Positions 24,977 to 33,460 of a DNA stretch of 42,167 bases are shown here, one piece after another. Below the pieces are notes generated by a model. The model did no database searches. It saw only the letters and a list, made by a program, of their open reading frames with translations, and was not told the DNA's origin. The DNA lies in NCBI GenBank assembly GCA_021824575.1, contig JAKAKJ010000031.1, forward strand, positions 1-42,167. Direction: 5' to 3'. Both the position numbers and the translations under genes were made by a program. The first letter of the stretch is position 1, and every line of letters begins with the position of its first letter. Origin of the DNA: Chloroflexota bacterium. Its GTDB lineage: Bacteria > Chloroflexota > Anaerolineae > Anaerolineales > Villigracilaceae.

Positions 24977-26344
24977 TTACTTTTCCCTTCTGCCTTTTGT
25001 GACAATGCGGATTGGCGTGCCCAGGAATCCATATTCCTCGCGCAGACGATTTTCGAGATAGCGCATGTAACTGAAGTGCATCAGCTTCGGATTGTTGACG
25101 TAGATCATAAAGGTCGGCGGGTCAGACCGGACCTGTGTGCCATAAAACAATTTGAGCTGTCTGCCCGCATGCGCGGGCGCGGCGTGCATGTCCTGCGCCT
25201 CGACCAGCACCTTGTTGATCTTCGATGTTGTCAGGCGCACCAGCCTTTCTTCCTGAACCTGCAATGCCAGCGGCAAAACCTGGTCCATGCGCTGGCCCGT
25301 TTTTACAGAGATAAATAACAGCGGGACATAATCCACAAAATTCAAATCCGCGCGGATCTTGCGCGTGAATTCTTCCATGGTCTCATTATTCTTCTCAACA
25401 GCATCCCACTTGTTGACCAGCACGACGCACGATTTCCACGCATCCAAAACAAAACCGGCAATATGCGCGTCCTGCGCGGTGATTCCGGTGGTCGCGTCGA
25501 TCATCAGCAGGACAACGTCGGCGCGTTCGATGGCTTTGAACGATCGAAGCACGCTGTATTGCTCCACGCCGTGTTCGATTTTTCCGCGGCGGCGGATGCC
25601 GGCGGTATCAATCAATGAAATTTTGATTCCCTGGAATTCGAACTGTGTGTCCACCGCGTCGCGGGTTGTCCCCGCGATGGGACTGACGATGGAACGTTCC
25701 GCGCCGACCAGCTTGTTGAGCAGACTCGATTTTCCAACATTTGGTTTGCCAACGATGGCGATCTTGATTGTTTCGTCTTCCTCCTCGACAGCTTCGGGGA
25801 AACTGCTCACCAGCGCATCCAGCAGATCGCCGACATCCGTGCCGTGAACGGCTGAGATCGGATACGGATCGCCGAGCCCAAGTTCATAGAATTCGCTGGC
25901 AGCCGCGCGTCGTTCCGCCGATTCACATTTGTTCACTACTACAAAAATGGGCGGCAGTGATGTTCCGTTTGGCTGCTTCTTTTGGTAACGCCGCAAGATG
26001 TCGGCGACTTCGCGGTCGGCTGCGGTAATGCCGGTATCGCCATCGGTCACGAGCAGGATGGCATCCGCATCTTCAGTGGCGATCAGCGCCTGGGATTTGA
26101 TTTCATCAATGAAATCCGCGGAATCGATGGAAAGCACGGCCTTGCCGCCATGCGTTGGATCAATCCCGCCCGTGTCCATAATGCCAAAGGCGCGGCCGTT
26201 CCACTCAGTCTCGGCATATAAACGATCCCGCGTCGTGCCGGCAACATCATCCACGATGGCGAGGCGCTCGCCGACGAGACGATTGAATAAAGTGCTTTTA
26301 CCAACGTTCGGTCGTCCGACGAGGGCAACAAGAGGTTTGGGCAT
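24977..26344 (-). CDS. der: Der (EngA), double-domain ribosome-assembly GTPase
   Basis: Der helps assemble the 50S ribosomal subunit and is essential in most bacteria. Both GTPase domains are complete. The first has GRPNVGKSTLFNRL, GTTRDRLYAE, MDTGGI and NKCESAE. The second has GKPNVGKSSLLNKL, GTTRDAVDTQ, IDTAGIRRRGKIE and NKWDAVEK. A KH-like domain forms the C-terminus (about 365-455: FYGTQVRSDPPTFMIYVNNPKLMHFSYMRYLENRLRE). At 455 residues it has the normal length. It is the last gene of the coaE-cdaA-ybbR-der operon, 43 bases after ybbR. Confidence 0.97.
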   Translation of the reverse strand: MPKPLVALVGRPNVGKSTLFNRLVGERLAIVDDVAGTTRDRLYAETEWNGRAFGIMDTGGIDPTHGGKAVLSIDSADFIDEIKSQALIATEDADAILLVTDGDTGITAADREVADILRRYQKKQPNGTSLPPIFVVVNKCESAERRAAASEFYELGLGDPYPISAVHGTDVGDLLDALVSSFPEAVEEEDETIKIAIVGKPNVGKSSLLNKLVGAERSIVSPIAGTTRDAVDTQFEFQGIKISLIDTAGIRRRGKIEHGVEQYSVLRSFKAIERADVVLLMIDATTGITAQDAHIAGFVLDAWKSCVVLVNKWDAVEKNNETMEEFTRKIRADLNFVDYVPLLFISVKTGQRMDQVLPLALQVQEERLVRLTTSKINKVLVEAQDMHAAPAHAGRQLKLFYGTQVRSDPPTFMIYVNNPKLMHFSYMRYLENRLREEYGFLGTPIRIVTKGRREK

Positions 26345-26387
26345 AATTCCTTTTTACCACAAAAATTTTCTGGCTGAGCTTTTCGGA

Positions 26388-27629
26388 TCAGGGCTGGGGC
26401 GTGGCGGTAGGCATGGGAGCGATGACCACGCCAACCGTTCCGGGAAGAATCGATTCAACGATCACGCCCGCAGCAAGGACTTCGACCTTCGGAGTCAATT
26501 GGTAGGAACCGGCATCGTATCCCGTCACATCCACGCTCACGCGGACATCCTGGCGGGTCAGTGTGTCAAGCACTGGCAAAGGCCCGGAGAGGATCACGTC
26601 AACCGTGGCCGGCGAAACTTGCGCTTGCATTCCCTGTGCAACCCCGATCACTTCCACAGTCTCGCCGGACATCGTCAGGCTGCTTTGGATGGCCGACACC
26701 GCGGCCTGAATCTGAACAGTTGGCTGTCCCACGACGGAAATGCCGTCCGGCAAATTGAGCGGGACGCGCGCATTCAGGTTATCGCTCGCGCCTTGCAAGT
26801 CAATTGGCTGGGTTTCGACATAACCGGGCATGGCATTTACCAATGCCGAGTCAGACGAGTAAACGGTGATAACCGGCGGAGAGACGGATATGTTGTCGAG
26901 CCGATAGCCGCTAGCGACCTGTCCGCGGACGATGACTTTTACGGCAACATCGCGAAAGCCGCCTTCCTGATTCACCGGCACAGTGACGTGCGCCGTATCA
27001 GGATGAAGGGTAAGACCGGAAACAACCTGGTTATTCTTATTCAATGCATTGATCGCCAGCATCCGGTCAATGCTCCCGCGCACCTCGTTCAACGTCAGGC
27101 TGACGCTCGTCTGCGTCACTTGCGAAACGAGCGATTGAGGGCCCGAGATCGTCACTTCGGTCGGGTCAATCGTCGAAGTGCCGGCCTGATATCCGATTGG
27201 CAATTGGCCGGTCAGGTTCAATGCAATCGGAAACATGCGGGTGATGAGCGGTTCGAGCGTGAACGCGGCCGAGGATGGATTTGCACTGACGATTTGCACG
27301 GGTCGAAGGCTGACCTGGATTTGCAGGTTCGCCTGGTGCTGGCCCGCGTCCAAACCGGAAAGATCGAGCACAGCGCGCACGCTGTTGGGTTGGGCGGTCA
27401 ATTCGTCCCAAACGGAACGCGGAGCGCGCAAGGTTACCTGCGTTTCCTGTGGAATGTCTCCGCGCACGACCAAACCTGGGTCCTGTCCGACGATTTGGAT
27501 CTTGATCGGGTTTGGATAAACGCGCACCTCATCCGGGTCGGCGGCAGTTACCGCGGCAACCCAAACGGCGAGAGCCAACACAAAAGCCCAGATAAAAGTT
27601 CGCAGGTTCTCACCAAAGCGGCCCAGCAT
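26388..27629 (-). CDS. cdaR: YbbR/CdaR-type regulator of the diadenylate cyclase
   Basis: A membrane-anchored extracytoplasmic protein of 413 residues. One N-terminal helix (LRTFIWAFVLALAVWVAAVTA) is followed by four tandem YbbR repeats (about 35-400), recognisable by the recurring pattern xIxVxGPxxxLxxIxxVxxxxxDLSGL. CdaR-type proteins bind the membrane domain of CdaA and adjust c-di-AMP synthesis. The start codon overlaps the cdaA stop by one base (TAATG), so the two are coupled. The usual third partner, glmM, is not in the window. A proline- and threonine-rich tail ends the protein. Confidence 0.88.
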   Translation of the reverse strand: MLGRFGENLRTFIWAFVLALAVWVAAVTAADPDEVRVYPNPIKIQIVGQDPGLVVRGDIPQETQVTLRAPRSVWDELTAQPNSVRAVLDLSGLDAGQHQANLQIQVSLRPVQIVSANPSSAAFTLEPLITRMFPIALNLTGQLPIGYQAGTSTIDPTEVTISGPQSLVSQVTQTSVSLTLNEVRGSIDRMLAINALNKNNQVVSGLTLHPDTAHVTVPVNQEGGFRDVAVKVIVRGQVASGYRLDNISVSPPVITVYSSDSALVNAMPGYVETQPIDLQGASDNLNARVPLNLPDGISVVGQPTVQIQAAVSAIQSSLTMSGETVEVIGVAQGMQAQVSPATVDVILSGPLPVLDTLTRQDVRVSVDVTGYDAGSYQLTPKVEVLAAGVIVESILPGTVGVVIAPMPTATPQP

Positions 27630-28498
27630 TATTTATCCTTGCGAGGAAAGAGATAACTGAAAAAACCGTTGAGCCATTTGTTGCTTCGTCCTTCGGCAGA
27701 TGGCCGGAAAAAAGCCAACAGGATATTTTCAAGCCGATCCGGGTCAATGCGGCGGATCATGCGGCCCGTATGTGCGATGGAGATCGCGCCGGTTTCTTCG
27801 GAGACGACAACAGCGATCGCGTCGCTTTCTTCGGATATTCCGAGTGCGGCGCGATGGCGGAGTCCCATTTGACGTTCAGGCGAGCGGTTCAGGATTCCGC
27901 TCGAGGAGAGGGGCATCACGCAGGCAGCCGCGACCAGCCGGTTCCCGAAAATGACTGCCGCGCCGTCATGCAAAGGCGTATTGGGGTAAAACGTCTGCAG
28001 CAGGATTTCCGGTGTCACGGCGGCATCCATCCGCACGCCGCTCTGGATGAATTCATCGAGACTATCGAGCCGCTGCATCACGATCAGCGCGCCATGTTGG
28101 CGCGCTGACAGCCGCGCCGCGGCAGTGACCACCGCATGGATGGGTTGTTCGAATTCGCGGTTGGCGTTCTTCGCGAACATGGATTGGAGGTTTCCAGCGC
28201 GTCCGATTCGTTCGAGTGCGCGCCGAATCTCTGGCGCAAAGATGACTGGTATGGCCAGCAGCATGGCCGGCACCGAATTTCGCACGAGCCACGAGAATGC
28301 CGGCAGGTTCACCAGGCTGGTCAACAGCACAAGCACAACAACGATCAGGATAACGCCGCGCAGCAGCGCCATGGCCTGCGTATCGCGCACCCAATACAGC
28401 AAGCCGAAAAAGATCAACGTGACCAGCACAATATCAATGGCGCTGAGCCAGTTGAGTCGTTGAAATATGAAGAGGGCGTTATTCAAAAATTCGTTCAC
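27629..28498 (-). CDS. cdaA: CdaA, membrane diadenylate cyclase
   Basis: CdaA joins two ATP into the second messenger c-di-AMP, which controls potassium and osmolyte transport and envelope stability. The 289-residue protein has three N-terminal membrane helices (about 18-75) and a DAC (DisA_N) domain with both catalytic signatures: LHDGAAVIFGNRL (DGA) and GLRHRAALGISEESDA (RHR). The C-terminus is a short basic tail. The start is GTG, without a strong ribosome binding site. It lies between coaE and cdaR. No c-di-AMP phosphodiesterase or riboswitch was seen in this window. Confidence 0.94.
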   Translation of the reverse strand: MNEFLNNALFIFQRLNWLSAIDIVLVTLIFFGLLYWVRDTQAMALLRGVILIVVVLVLLTSLVNLPAFSWLVRNSVPAMLLAIPVIFAPEIRRALERIGRAGNLQSMFAKNANREFEQPIHAVVTAAARLSARQHGALIVMQRLDSLDEFIQSGVRMDAAVTPEILLQTFYPNTPLHDGAAVIFGNRLVAAACVMPLSSSGILNRSPERQMGLRHRAALGISEESDAIAVVVSEETGAISIAHTGRMIRRIDPDRLENILLAFFRPSAEGRSNKWLNGFFSYLFPRKDK

Positions 28499-28567
28499 GC
28501 TGAAATCGGGCCGGGAAGTAGATCATCCAGCGCGCCCGGCACCTTGTCGCGGAGGATTGGTCTTTGG

Positions 28568-29701
28568 TTAAATTGGACGCAGGACGCGGTCCTGCCGCAT
28601 TTGTTTGAAAAATAAAGCACTGTCTGCCGGCATCGACTCGAGCGCGGCATCCGTCCAGGCTTGAACGGTCAACGAGTCGGGCGTCCGTTCTTCGTAGCCG
28701 AGTTTTTTCCATATATGCTCACGGCCAGCCAATTCGCTCGTTGGAAAGATGAGCGAGGCTTCGCACTGCAAATCACCAGAGGCGCGCTCGACCTCGCTGA
28801 TCAGGGTTTCGAGTCCTTTGTCAACATCAATGCCCGGATCAAGGTACAAGTCCGTTGTTCGCGCAACCAGGTTTTCTACCTGCCATGCGGCCACGCCAAC
28901 CAGATTGTCTCCGACTTGCAAGAGCATATAAGCTTTATCGCCGAATTCAGCCATGATGTCATCGGCGCTGACCTTTTCGTGGTTTTGGCTCAAGCGGTTG
29001 ATCAAGTTGGCGATGGCTTCGGAATTTTTGGGCTTACCTCGGCTGATGCTGAATTCGCCTGCCGCCGCTTTTCGGATAATCGTTGGCTGTGTTGGTCCGG
29101 CTGGCACAGCCTGCTTCCAGGCGTTGTTCACCTGCTTCCATAAATCTTCATACGAACCGATATTGCGGATGACAACATCCGCCGCCGCGACCTTGTCGCT
29201 TTGCGGCGATTGTGCACTGATGCGTTGGATGGCTTGTTCGTGCGTCAAACCGCGTTTACGCATCAACCGTTCGATCTGGACTTCTTCGGGCGCGTACGTG
29301 ATCCAGACCGAATCGCAGCCCCGACGCAATTCGCTTTCGAAAAGCTTGATCGCTTCGATCACGACCACGGACTGGCTTGCGCGTTTAATCAACATATCCA
29401 CTGCCTGTCCCACGAGTGGATGAATAATGTCTTCCAGTTTTTCGAGCGCGGCCGGCTCGCGGAAGGCGAGTTCGCCAAGCTTGCCGCGGTTGATTTCGCC
29501 GTCGGCATTCAGAATCCATTTGCCAAAATATTCCAGCACCGGTTTGTAACCCGGTGCGCCTCTGGCGATGGCGCGATGCGAGAGGGCGTCCGCGTCGATT
29601 GTATACGCGCCCAGATGTTCGAGCATCCTACGAACAACACTTTTACCGGTGGCGATGTTGCCGGTCAGACCGATCACATATTTTCCAGGCCAGTTGCTCA
29701 C
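28568..29701 (-). CDS. coaE: Dephospho-CoA kinase fused to a GNAT-like domain
   Basis: Residues 1-200 are CoaE, the last enzyme of coenzyme A synthesis: Walker A GLTGNIATGKSVVRRML, substrate motif YTIDADALSHRAI and IHPLVGQAV. A linker follows, and then residues 220-350 resemble an acetyltransferase (GNAT) fold, including AYMLLQVGDNLVGVAAWQV, LYLDPGIDVDKGLETLISEVE and HIWKKLGYEERTPDSL. Ordinary CoaE proteins stop near 200 residues, so this is a fusion. GTG is the start, with GAGG six bases upstream. It heads the coaE-cdaA-ybbR-der operon. The substrate of the second domain is unknown. CoaE produces the CoA from which acetyl donors are made, which may explain the pairing. Confidence 0.88.
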   Translation of the reverse strand: MSNWPGKYVIGLTGNIATGKSVVRRMLEHLGAYTIDADALSHRAIARGAPGYKPVLEYFGKWILNADGEINRGKLGELAFREPAALEKLEDIIHPLVGQAVDMLIKRASQSVVVIEAIKLFESELRRGCDSVWITYAPEEVQIERLMRKRGLTHEQAIQRISAQSPQSDKVAAADVVIRNIGSYEDLWKQVNNAWKQAVPAGPTQPTIIRKAAAGEFSISRGKPKNSEAIANLINRLSQNHEKVSADDIMAEFGDKAYMLLQVGDNLVGVAAWQVENLVARTTDLYLDPGIDVDKGLETLISEVERASGDLQCEASLIFPTSELAGREHIWKKLGYEERTPDSLTVQAWTDAALESMPADSALFFKQMRQDRVLRPI

Positions 29702-29929
29702 TTGTTGCCTCGATGGAAATTTGATTGCAAGCCTATTTTACATTAAAAAACCGTCTTTGACTTTTTGCGGAGCCGTTAAAAAGTGCCCGCCAAAGCAGAC
29801 TTAAGAAACCCTACCATGAGAATACAGAGTTTGCCAAAAAAATGAAAAAACTCCGCACTCTTGGCGCGCTCAGTGATGAATTGATTTAACCAGCCCACAA
29901 AAGAAGACGTTCCCCAGTAACCATAAGTG
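29702..29929. other. Spacer upstream of coaE and rnpB
   Basis: This 228-base gap holds the start region of coaE on the minus strand and ends at the rnpB promoter. ACTTTTT and AAAAAGT (about 29760-29784) could form a weak hairpin. No other gene or RNA was recognised. Confidence 0.4.
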
Positions 29930-29958
29930 TTGACGCCCCATGTGCGAACGTGTATGAT
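29930..29958 (+). promoter_or_regulatory. Promoter of rnpB
   Basis: TTGACG (29930-29935) and TATGAT (29953-29958) are separated by exactly 17 bases. The predicted start of transcription, near 29965, falls at the 5' strand of helix P1 of the RNA. The RNA therefore seems to need little or no 5' trimming. Confidence 0.75.
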
Positions 29959-29963
29959 GAAAG

Positions 29964-30400
29964 CGCCTCAGGCCGGTCAGGTGATCGCGGTCCGCGCATA
30001 GGCGTTGGATCGAGGAAAGTCCGTACACTGCAGGGCGCGACGCCGGGGAAATCCCGGGATGGAGTGATCTATCGGATTGGGCCACAGAAACAATGCGCCT
30101 TCATCCCCGACCCCTCTCCCGTTGGAGGGGAAGAGGTGAGGGTAAGAGTGAAATGGCGGTGTAAGAGACCACCGGCGTTCACAGCAATGTGGACGGCCAG
30201 GCAACCCCCGTCGAGTGCAAGGTCAAGCAGAGACGATGGAGCGGCCCGCTCCTATAAGTCTCGGGTAGACTGCATAGATAGATGATCACCGGAGCGAGGC
30301 GGCAGGGAGGAAGCTTGTGCCGAGCCGAAAGGCGAAGCATCTGCGTAAACCTGCGCGCCTTGCTTTACAAAATGCGGCTTATAGACCGACCTGAGGTGAA
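29964..30400 (+). ncRNA. rnpB: RNase P RNA (type A)
   Basis: This is the catalytic RNA that trims the 5' leader of tRNA precursors. The universally conserved 5' part GAGGAAAGTCCG (near 30014) and the 3' part GCGGCTTATAGACC (near 30374) form helix P4 and its flank. CCACAGAAA, GGTGTAAGAGACCACCG, GAGCAAGG-like and GGGTAGACTGC-like segments are also present in the right order. P1 pairs 29964-29976 with 30386-30398, with one mismatch. The P12 arm (30102-30142) looks like a dispersed palindromic repeat. The roughly 435-base length is on the long side because of this. I saw no clear terminator immediately downstream. Confidence 0.94.
30102..30142 (+). repeat. Palindromic repeat-like P12 arm of the RNase P RNA
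   Basis: The segment CATCCCCGACCCCTCTCCC, a GTTG turn, and GAGGGGAAGAGGTGAGGG sits where the variable P12 helix should be. Its polypyrimidine and polypurine arms resemble the inserted palindrome in the ABC ATPase at 13542-13616. Confidence 0.55.
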
Positions 30401-30438
30401 CAGAACCTTAACAGCCGAGTTGATGTAGACTGCGCTCA

Positions 30439-30675
30439 TTATTCGATATCACCTTTCTCGCCAGATTGAATTTCGTTTGCGCGCATCTTTTCCGAGGCAA
30501 TACGGGCATCCTTTTGCTCAGTGTAAATATAATACCTACTCGTTGTTGCTGGATCAGCGTGACGTAAAATCTTTGCGACAGTGTTAATCGGTGTATTATT
30601 CTTTGCCAATTTCGTTGCTACGCTGGCCCGTAAAATTCGCGCATTGATTTTAGCGGATGCCATTTTGGATCGCAT
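30439..30675 (-). pseudogene. C-terminal remnant of a tyrosine recombinase
   Basis: The 78 codons match only the catalytic C-terminus of an integrase/XerD-type recombinase. LRASVATKLAKNNTPINTVAKIL holds the box II arginine, LRHADPATTSRYYIYTE holds the histidine and the tyrosine nucleophile. The first histidine of the H-x-x-R motif is not evident. The N-terminal three quarters of such a protein (DNA-binding and first catalytic residues) are missing, and no upstream continuation was found. It reads toward rnpB and ends 38 bases from its 3' end. It probably marks a decayed integrative element that used, or entered near, rnpB. Confidence 0.75.
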
Positions 30676-31006
30676 CGTTCATAATGCACATCGCATCGAA
30701 TTGAATTGAAAGGAGAGTCGCAAAGAAAGATCCGAGCCAAAAAGAATATGCCTAACACCAATTAAAGTACAATGCAAATCTCAGTACGTTTTCTATCCCG
30801 CTAAGTGTGCGGCATGCTCCGGATTCAGTGTGCGACTTGTCCGGAATAAGTATTGGCGTTTACGCCTAATTGACTTGACGATATATTGTTTGGCCAAATA
30901 CACAGCTGAACACCCCTGGCGGCCAACAAGTCATGCGTGAATAAACTGTTGGTTGTATAATGACTTTTAACATTCGACTATTTGGATTTCAGGCGAGGTC
31001 TGTGCT
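30676..31006. other. AT-rich spacer with short terminal-type repeats
   Basis: This 331-base gap separates the integrase remnant from the membrane protein gene. It contains two direct copies of a 22-base motif (30804-30825 and 30827-30848). A TATAAT at 30956-30961 may be the -10 of the downstream gene, but no convincing -35 was found. No coding frame was recognised. Confidence 0.5.
30804..30848 (+). repeat. Two tandem 22-base repeats, left flank of the NTPase island
   Basis: Copy A is AGTGTGCGGCATGCTCCGGA... (30804-30825). Copy B is AGTGTGCGACTTGTCCGGAA... (30827-30848). They share GTGTGCG-N5-6-TCCGGA. A third, inverted copy lies at 42136-42157. Tandem repeats like these remind me of the multiple terminal repeats of IS21-type elements, but that likeness is not proven. 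Confidence 0.55.
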
Positions 31007-33460
31007 ATGGCGAAGGGAAAAGAAGAAAACAGCAATGGTCGAAGTCCGTTCTGGGCAGGTTACGGCAGGCAGGTGTTGATTGCCCCTGCATTGGCGTTTG
31101 CTCTTTTAGCCGTTTTCAGTTATTTTTTTAGCTTCGATGCAAGCCTGCTTTGGACAAATGCCATTGTTCTGGCAATCTGGTTTGTTCTGGTTTTGTTTGC
31201 ATTTCGCAGTCGTGCCAAGGGGGGAGTGTGGCGGGATTATCGCTGGATCATTGTCCCTGCCGTTCTAATTCTGCTCTTTCTCTTTGATACATCTTGGGCG
31301 CAATCGGCACTTTCCACATCAAGCTTGAAAAAAAATATTGTTGGAGAAACTTCTTTGGGCAGTCTGCAACTTCATGCAGAATATCCGTCTCAAATTCTTT
31401 ATGATGATATTAACGAATCCAATATTCAGCTATGGGTCACTGGTTCATCAGAGAGCGCCCAGCAAACAACGGTGGAAGTTTCATCAACCGGCCAGGCGCT
31501 TCTATTTGCTATTAAGCCGCAATCCGATAATGTTCCTGTGGAGTGGCGCGGTGCGTTAACTCTGGAATTGGCAGAGGGAACAAATGCAATGACGTTGTTG
31601 GTGCAGCCGATCAGTCCCCCAGACGTGAATTCGCAACTAACGAATTTAATTTTGAGTGTGGGCAGCAAGAATTTAGACACATCAAAGTGGAGTCAAATAA
31701 ACGTTGAAAGTAAATTGGCTTCGCAAATTCGCACATGGAAAAAGAACTTTCTGGATGCAGGCAGCCTGGTGGTTTCACTAATTACCGCAGTATTTGTGGG
31801 GGTTAAACAGTTGGAAGAAGAGAGGAAACGGCAGAGAGCAGATCAAATCAAACAAATTATAGAGACTTTCGACGCCAATGCAAAAAATGATCTTTCAAAA
31901 ACGTTACAGGAACATCTGGAATTAACTGCCGATTGGGATGAATGGGACAGGGTGTTGAAAGATCAATTTCGCAAGAAATATTCTTCTTTTATCGAAAGGG
32001 GGTTGTGGGACGCACTTGCAGCTAAAACACTGGAAGAAATCAAGAGCGATGTTGAACACTGTCTTCAAATATATGCAAAGGTATTCCAAAGCCGAGGAGA
32101 TGAAAAGTTATTTTTCACGTTAAAACGGGTGCAATCCGCCTTGCAGCAGGACGGGAAAGCCTTGCTGTCTTTAGTTAGAAATTATCCAGAAAGCATCGCG
32201 ATTGCAAGACGAATCGCCAAAAATTATCCAACAGAAATTAAGGATAAGATCATACAGGATTTAAGAAAAGACTATGAAGGCGAGATTAAACGACTTGGCA
32301 GAGAACTTGGTTTTCCGACAGATTACCCTCTCTTGCAGAGTCTATTTTGGCGTTACAGTATTCCCAATCAGGACGAAGGGAAATTGAGAGAATGGCTAAA
32401 CCTTCACAAGTTAACCCTGTCTCCATTTGCAGATGCGGATACCCCTTTTACATATTTGTCTGGGCAAAGTGAAAATTTTCTTATTGATTTGACCTCCACC
32501 GGCTTTTCGTTTGATCTTCCGCCCCAAAAACAAGTGTCCTTCAAGTTCAACGATCCCTGGGACCTGCGGACAGTAGTTTACAATTTCTGTAAAACCTTGC
32601 CTGCAACTGTTGCGTCACAAGCGTTTCTGGTTTTATTTCCCCCTTCACTGCTGATTGACTTTGAAAAAGAGCCAGCCGTCAATTTGGTATTGCATGCTCT
32701 TGGGAAGCAATGGTTCAATACAATTGTAGATGAGCCAACCACGCTTTACGATTTGAATATTCATGAGCAAAAAGTGTTAGCGAGGCTTCTCTGTTGGCAT
32801 TATGGATCAGTACACTCTGTACTTGCACGACTTTTCAAAGAAATTGACAAAAGGTATGCGTTGATATCAAACAAAAATCAACTGCCAAATAAGGATGTAA
32901 GTGATAAAGAAAAAAATGCCAGAGAATTCTTGAAGAGAGCTTCTAATTGGATGGAAAGCATTGTGTCCACTCCTGTTGAACCTGAAGAAATACCCCATCT
33001 AATAGATTTAAGACCATCATCCACGTATAGCACATTTTTTCTCATGCCATCCATTGATTTGGACTTCTGTTCAGGAATAAGTGTTCACCCGGAAAAATAC
33101 AGGGGGGTTGACGCGATTGTTGATTGGCTCGATATTCACCACTATACTTTTGTTCATTTTTATCTAACCGATCAAGACTGGCGGCGCATTAATGATGAAA
33201 AGGTGTTAATCGAGGTCATAAACCAAAGGGTACAACAATGCGTCGTTCAAAAGGATTTATCTTTGGACCAAAAAATCAATTCTTTAAATGACTTGTTTGT
33301 TCGGCATGACAAAGAAGAAGCTCAACGAATCCTCGCGCAAAAAGCGGGCGGCTCCCCCGGCAGAATGGTAAGATTGGGTCAAAAGTTGCTCCTGCAACAC
33401 GTGGAAAAATATCCTCCCAACCAAGACTTACACATCGAAGATCTGCTTGCCCTCGAATGA
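31007..33460 (+). CDS. Large membrane protein with an apparent degenerate NTPase domain
   Basis: Unrecognised as a whole; 817 residues. Three membrane helices (about 23-41, 45-67, 80-98) precede an external beta-rich domain (about 100-248). A fourth helix (about 250-267) leads back to the cytoplasm, followed by a helical charged segment (268-450). Residues about 478-600 align by eye with the NTPases encoded downstream: PFTYLSGQSENFLIDL matches DPFEHLDSTKDAHLQEYL, and FNDPWDLRTVVYNF falls where the other has PGGGKSALRIYASNF. The Walker A glycines and lysine are lost. It overlaps the next gene by four bases (ATGA). GGCGAGG precedes the ATG. I suggest a membrane anchor or sensor for the downstream NTPases. 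Confidence 0.72.
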   Translation: MAKGKEENSNGRSPFWAGYGRQVLIAPALAFALLAVFSYFFSFDASLLWTNAIVLAIWFVLVLFAFRSRAKGGVWRDYRWIIVPAVLILLFLFDTSWAQSALSTSSLKKNIVGETSLGSLQLHAEYPSQILYDDINESNIQLWVTGSSESAQQTTVEVSSTGQALLFAIKPQSDNVPVEWRGALTLELAEGTNAMTLLVQPISPPDVNSQLTNLILSVGSKNLDTSKWSQINVESKLASQIRTWKKNFLDAGSLVVSLITAVFVGVKQLEEERKRQRADQIKQIIETFDANAKNDLSKTLQEHLELTADWDEWDRVLKDQFRKKYSSFIERGLWDALAAKTLEEIKSDVEHCLQIYAKVFQSRGDEKLFFTLKRVQSALQQDGKALLSLVRNYPESIAIARRIAKNYPTEIKDKIIQDLRKDYEGEIKRLGRELGFPTDYPLLQSLFWRYSIPNQDEGKLREWLNLHKLTLSPFADADTPFTYLSGQSENFLIDLTSTGFSFDLPPQKQVSFKFNDPWDLRTVVYNFCKTLPATVASQAFLVLFPPSLLIDFEKEPAVNLVLHALGKQWFNTIVDEPTTLYDLNIHEQKVLARLLCWHYGSVHSVLARLFKEIDKRYALISNKNQLPNKDVSDKEKNAREFLKRASNWMESIVSTPVEPEEIPHLIDLRPSSTYSTFFLMPSIDLDFCSGISVHPEKYRGVDAIVDWLDIHHYTFVHFYLTDQDWRRINDEKVLIEVINQRVQQCVVQKDLSLDQKINSLNDLFVRHDKEEAQRILAQKAGGSPGRMVRLGQKLLLQHVEKYPPNQDLHIEDLLALE

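Noticed and set aside
26221-27656. Long plus-strand open frame opposite ybbR and der
   Set aside because: It is the antisense of two well-supported genes, and its translation is rich in Arg, His and Gln, as expected for a shadow frame.
29838-29890. Short ORF beginning MKKLRTLGAL upstream of rnpB
   Set aside because: Fifteen codons or so, no ribosome binding site and no resemblance to a known leader peptide.
30804-30848. CRISPR-like array
   Set aside because: Only two imperfect units directly abutting each other, with no spacers and no cas genes nearby.
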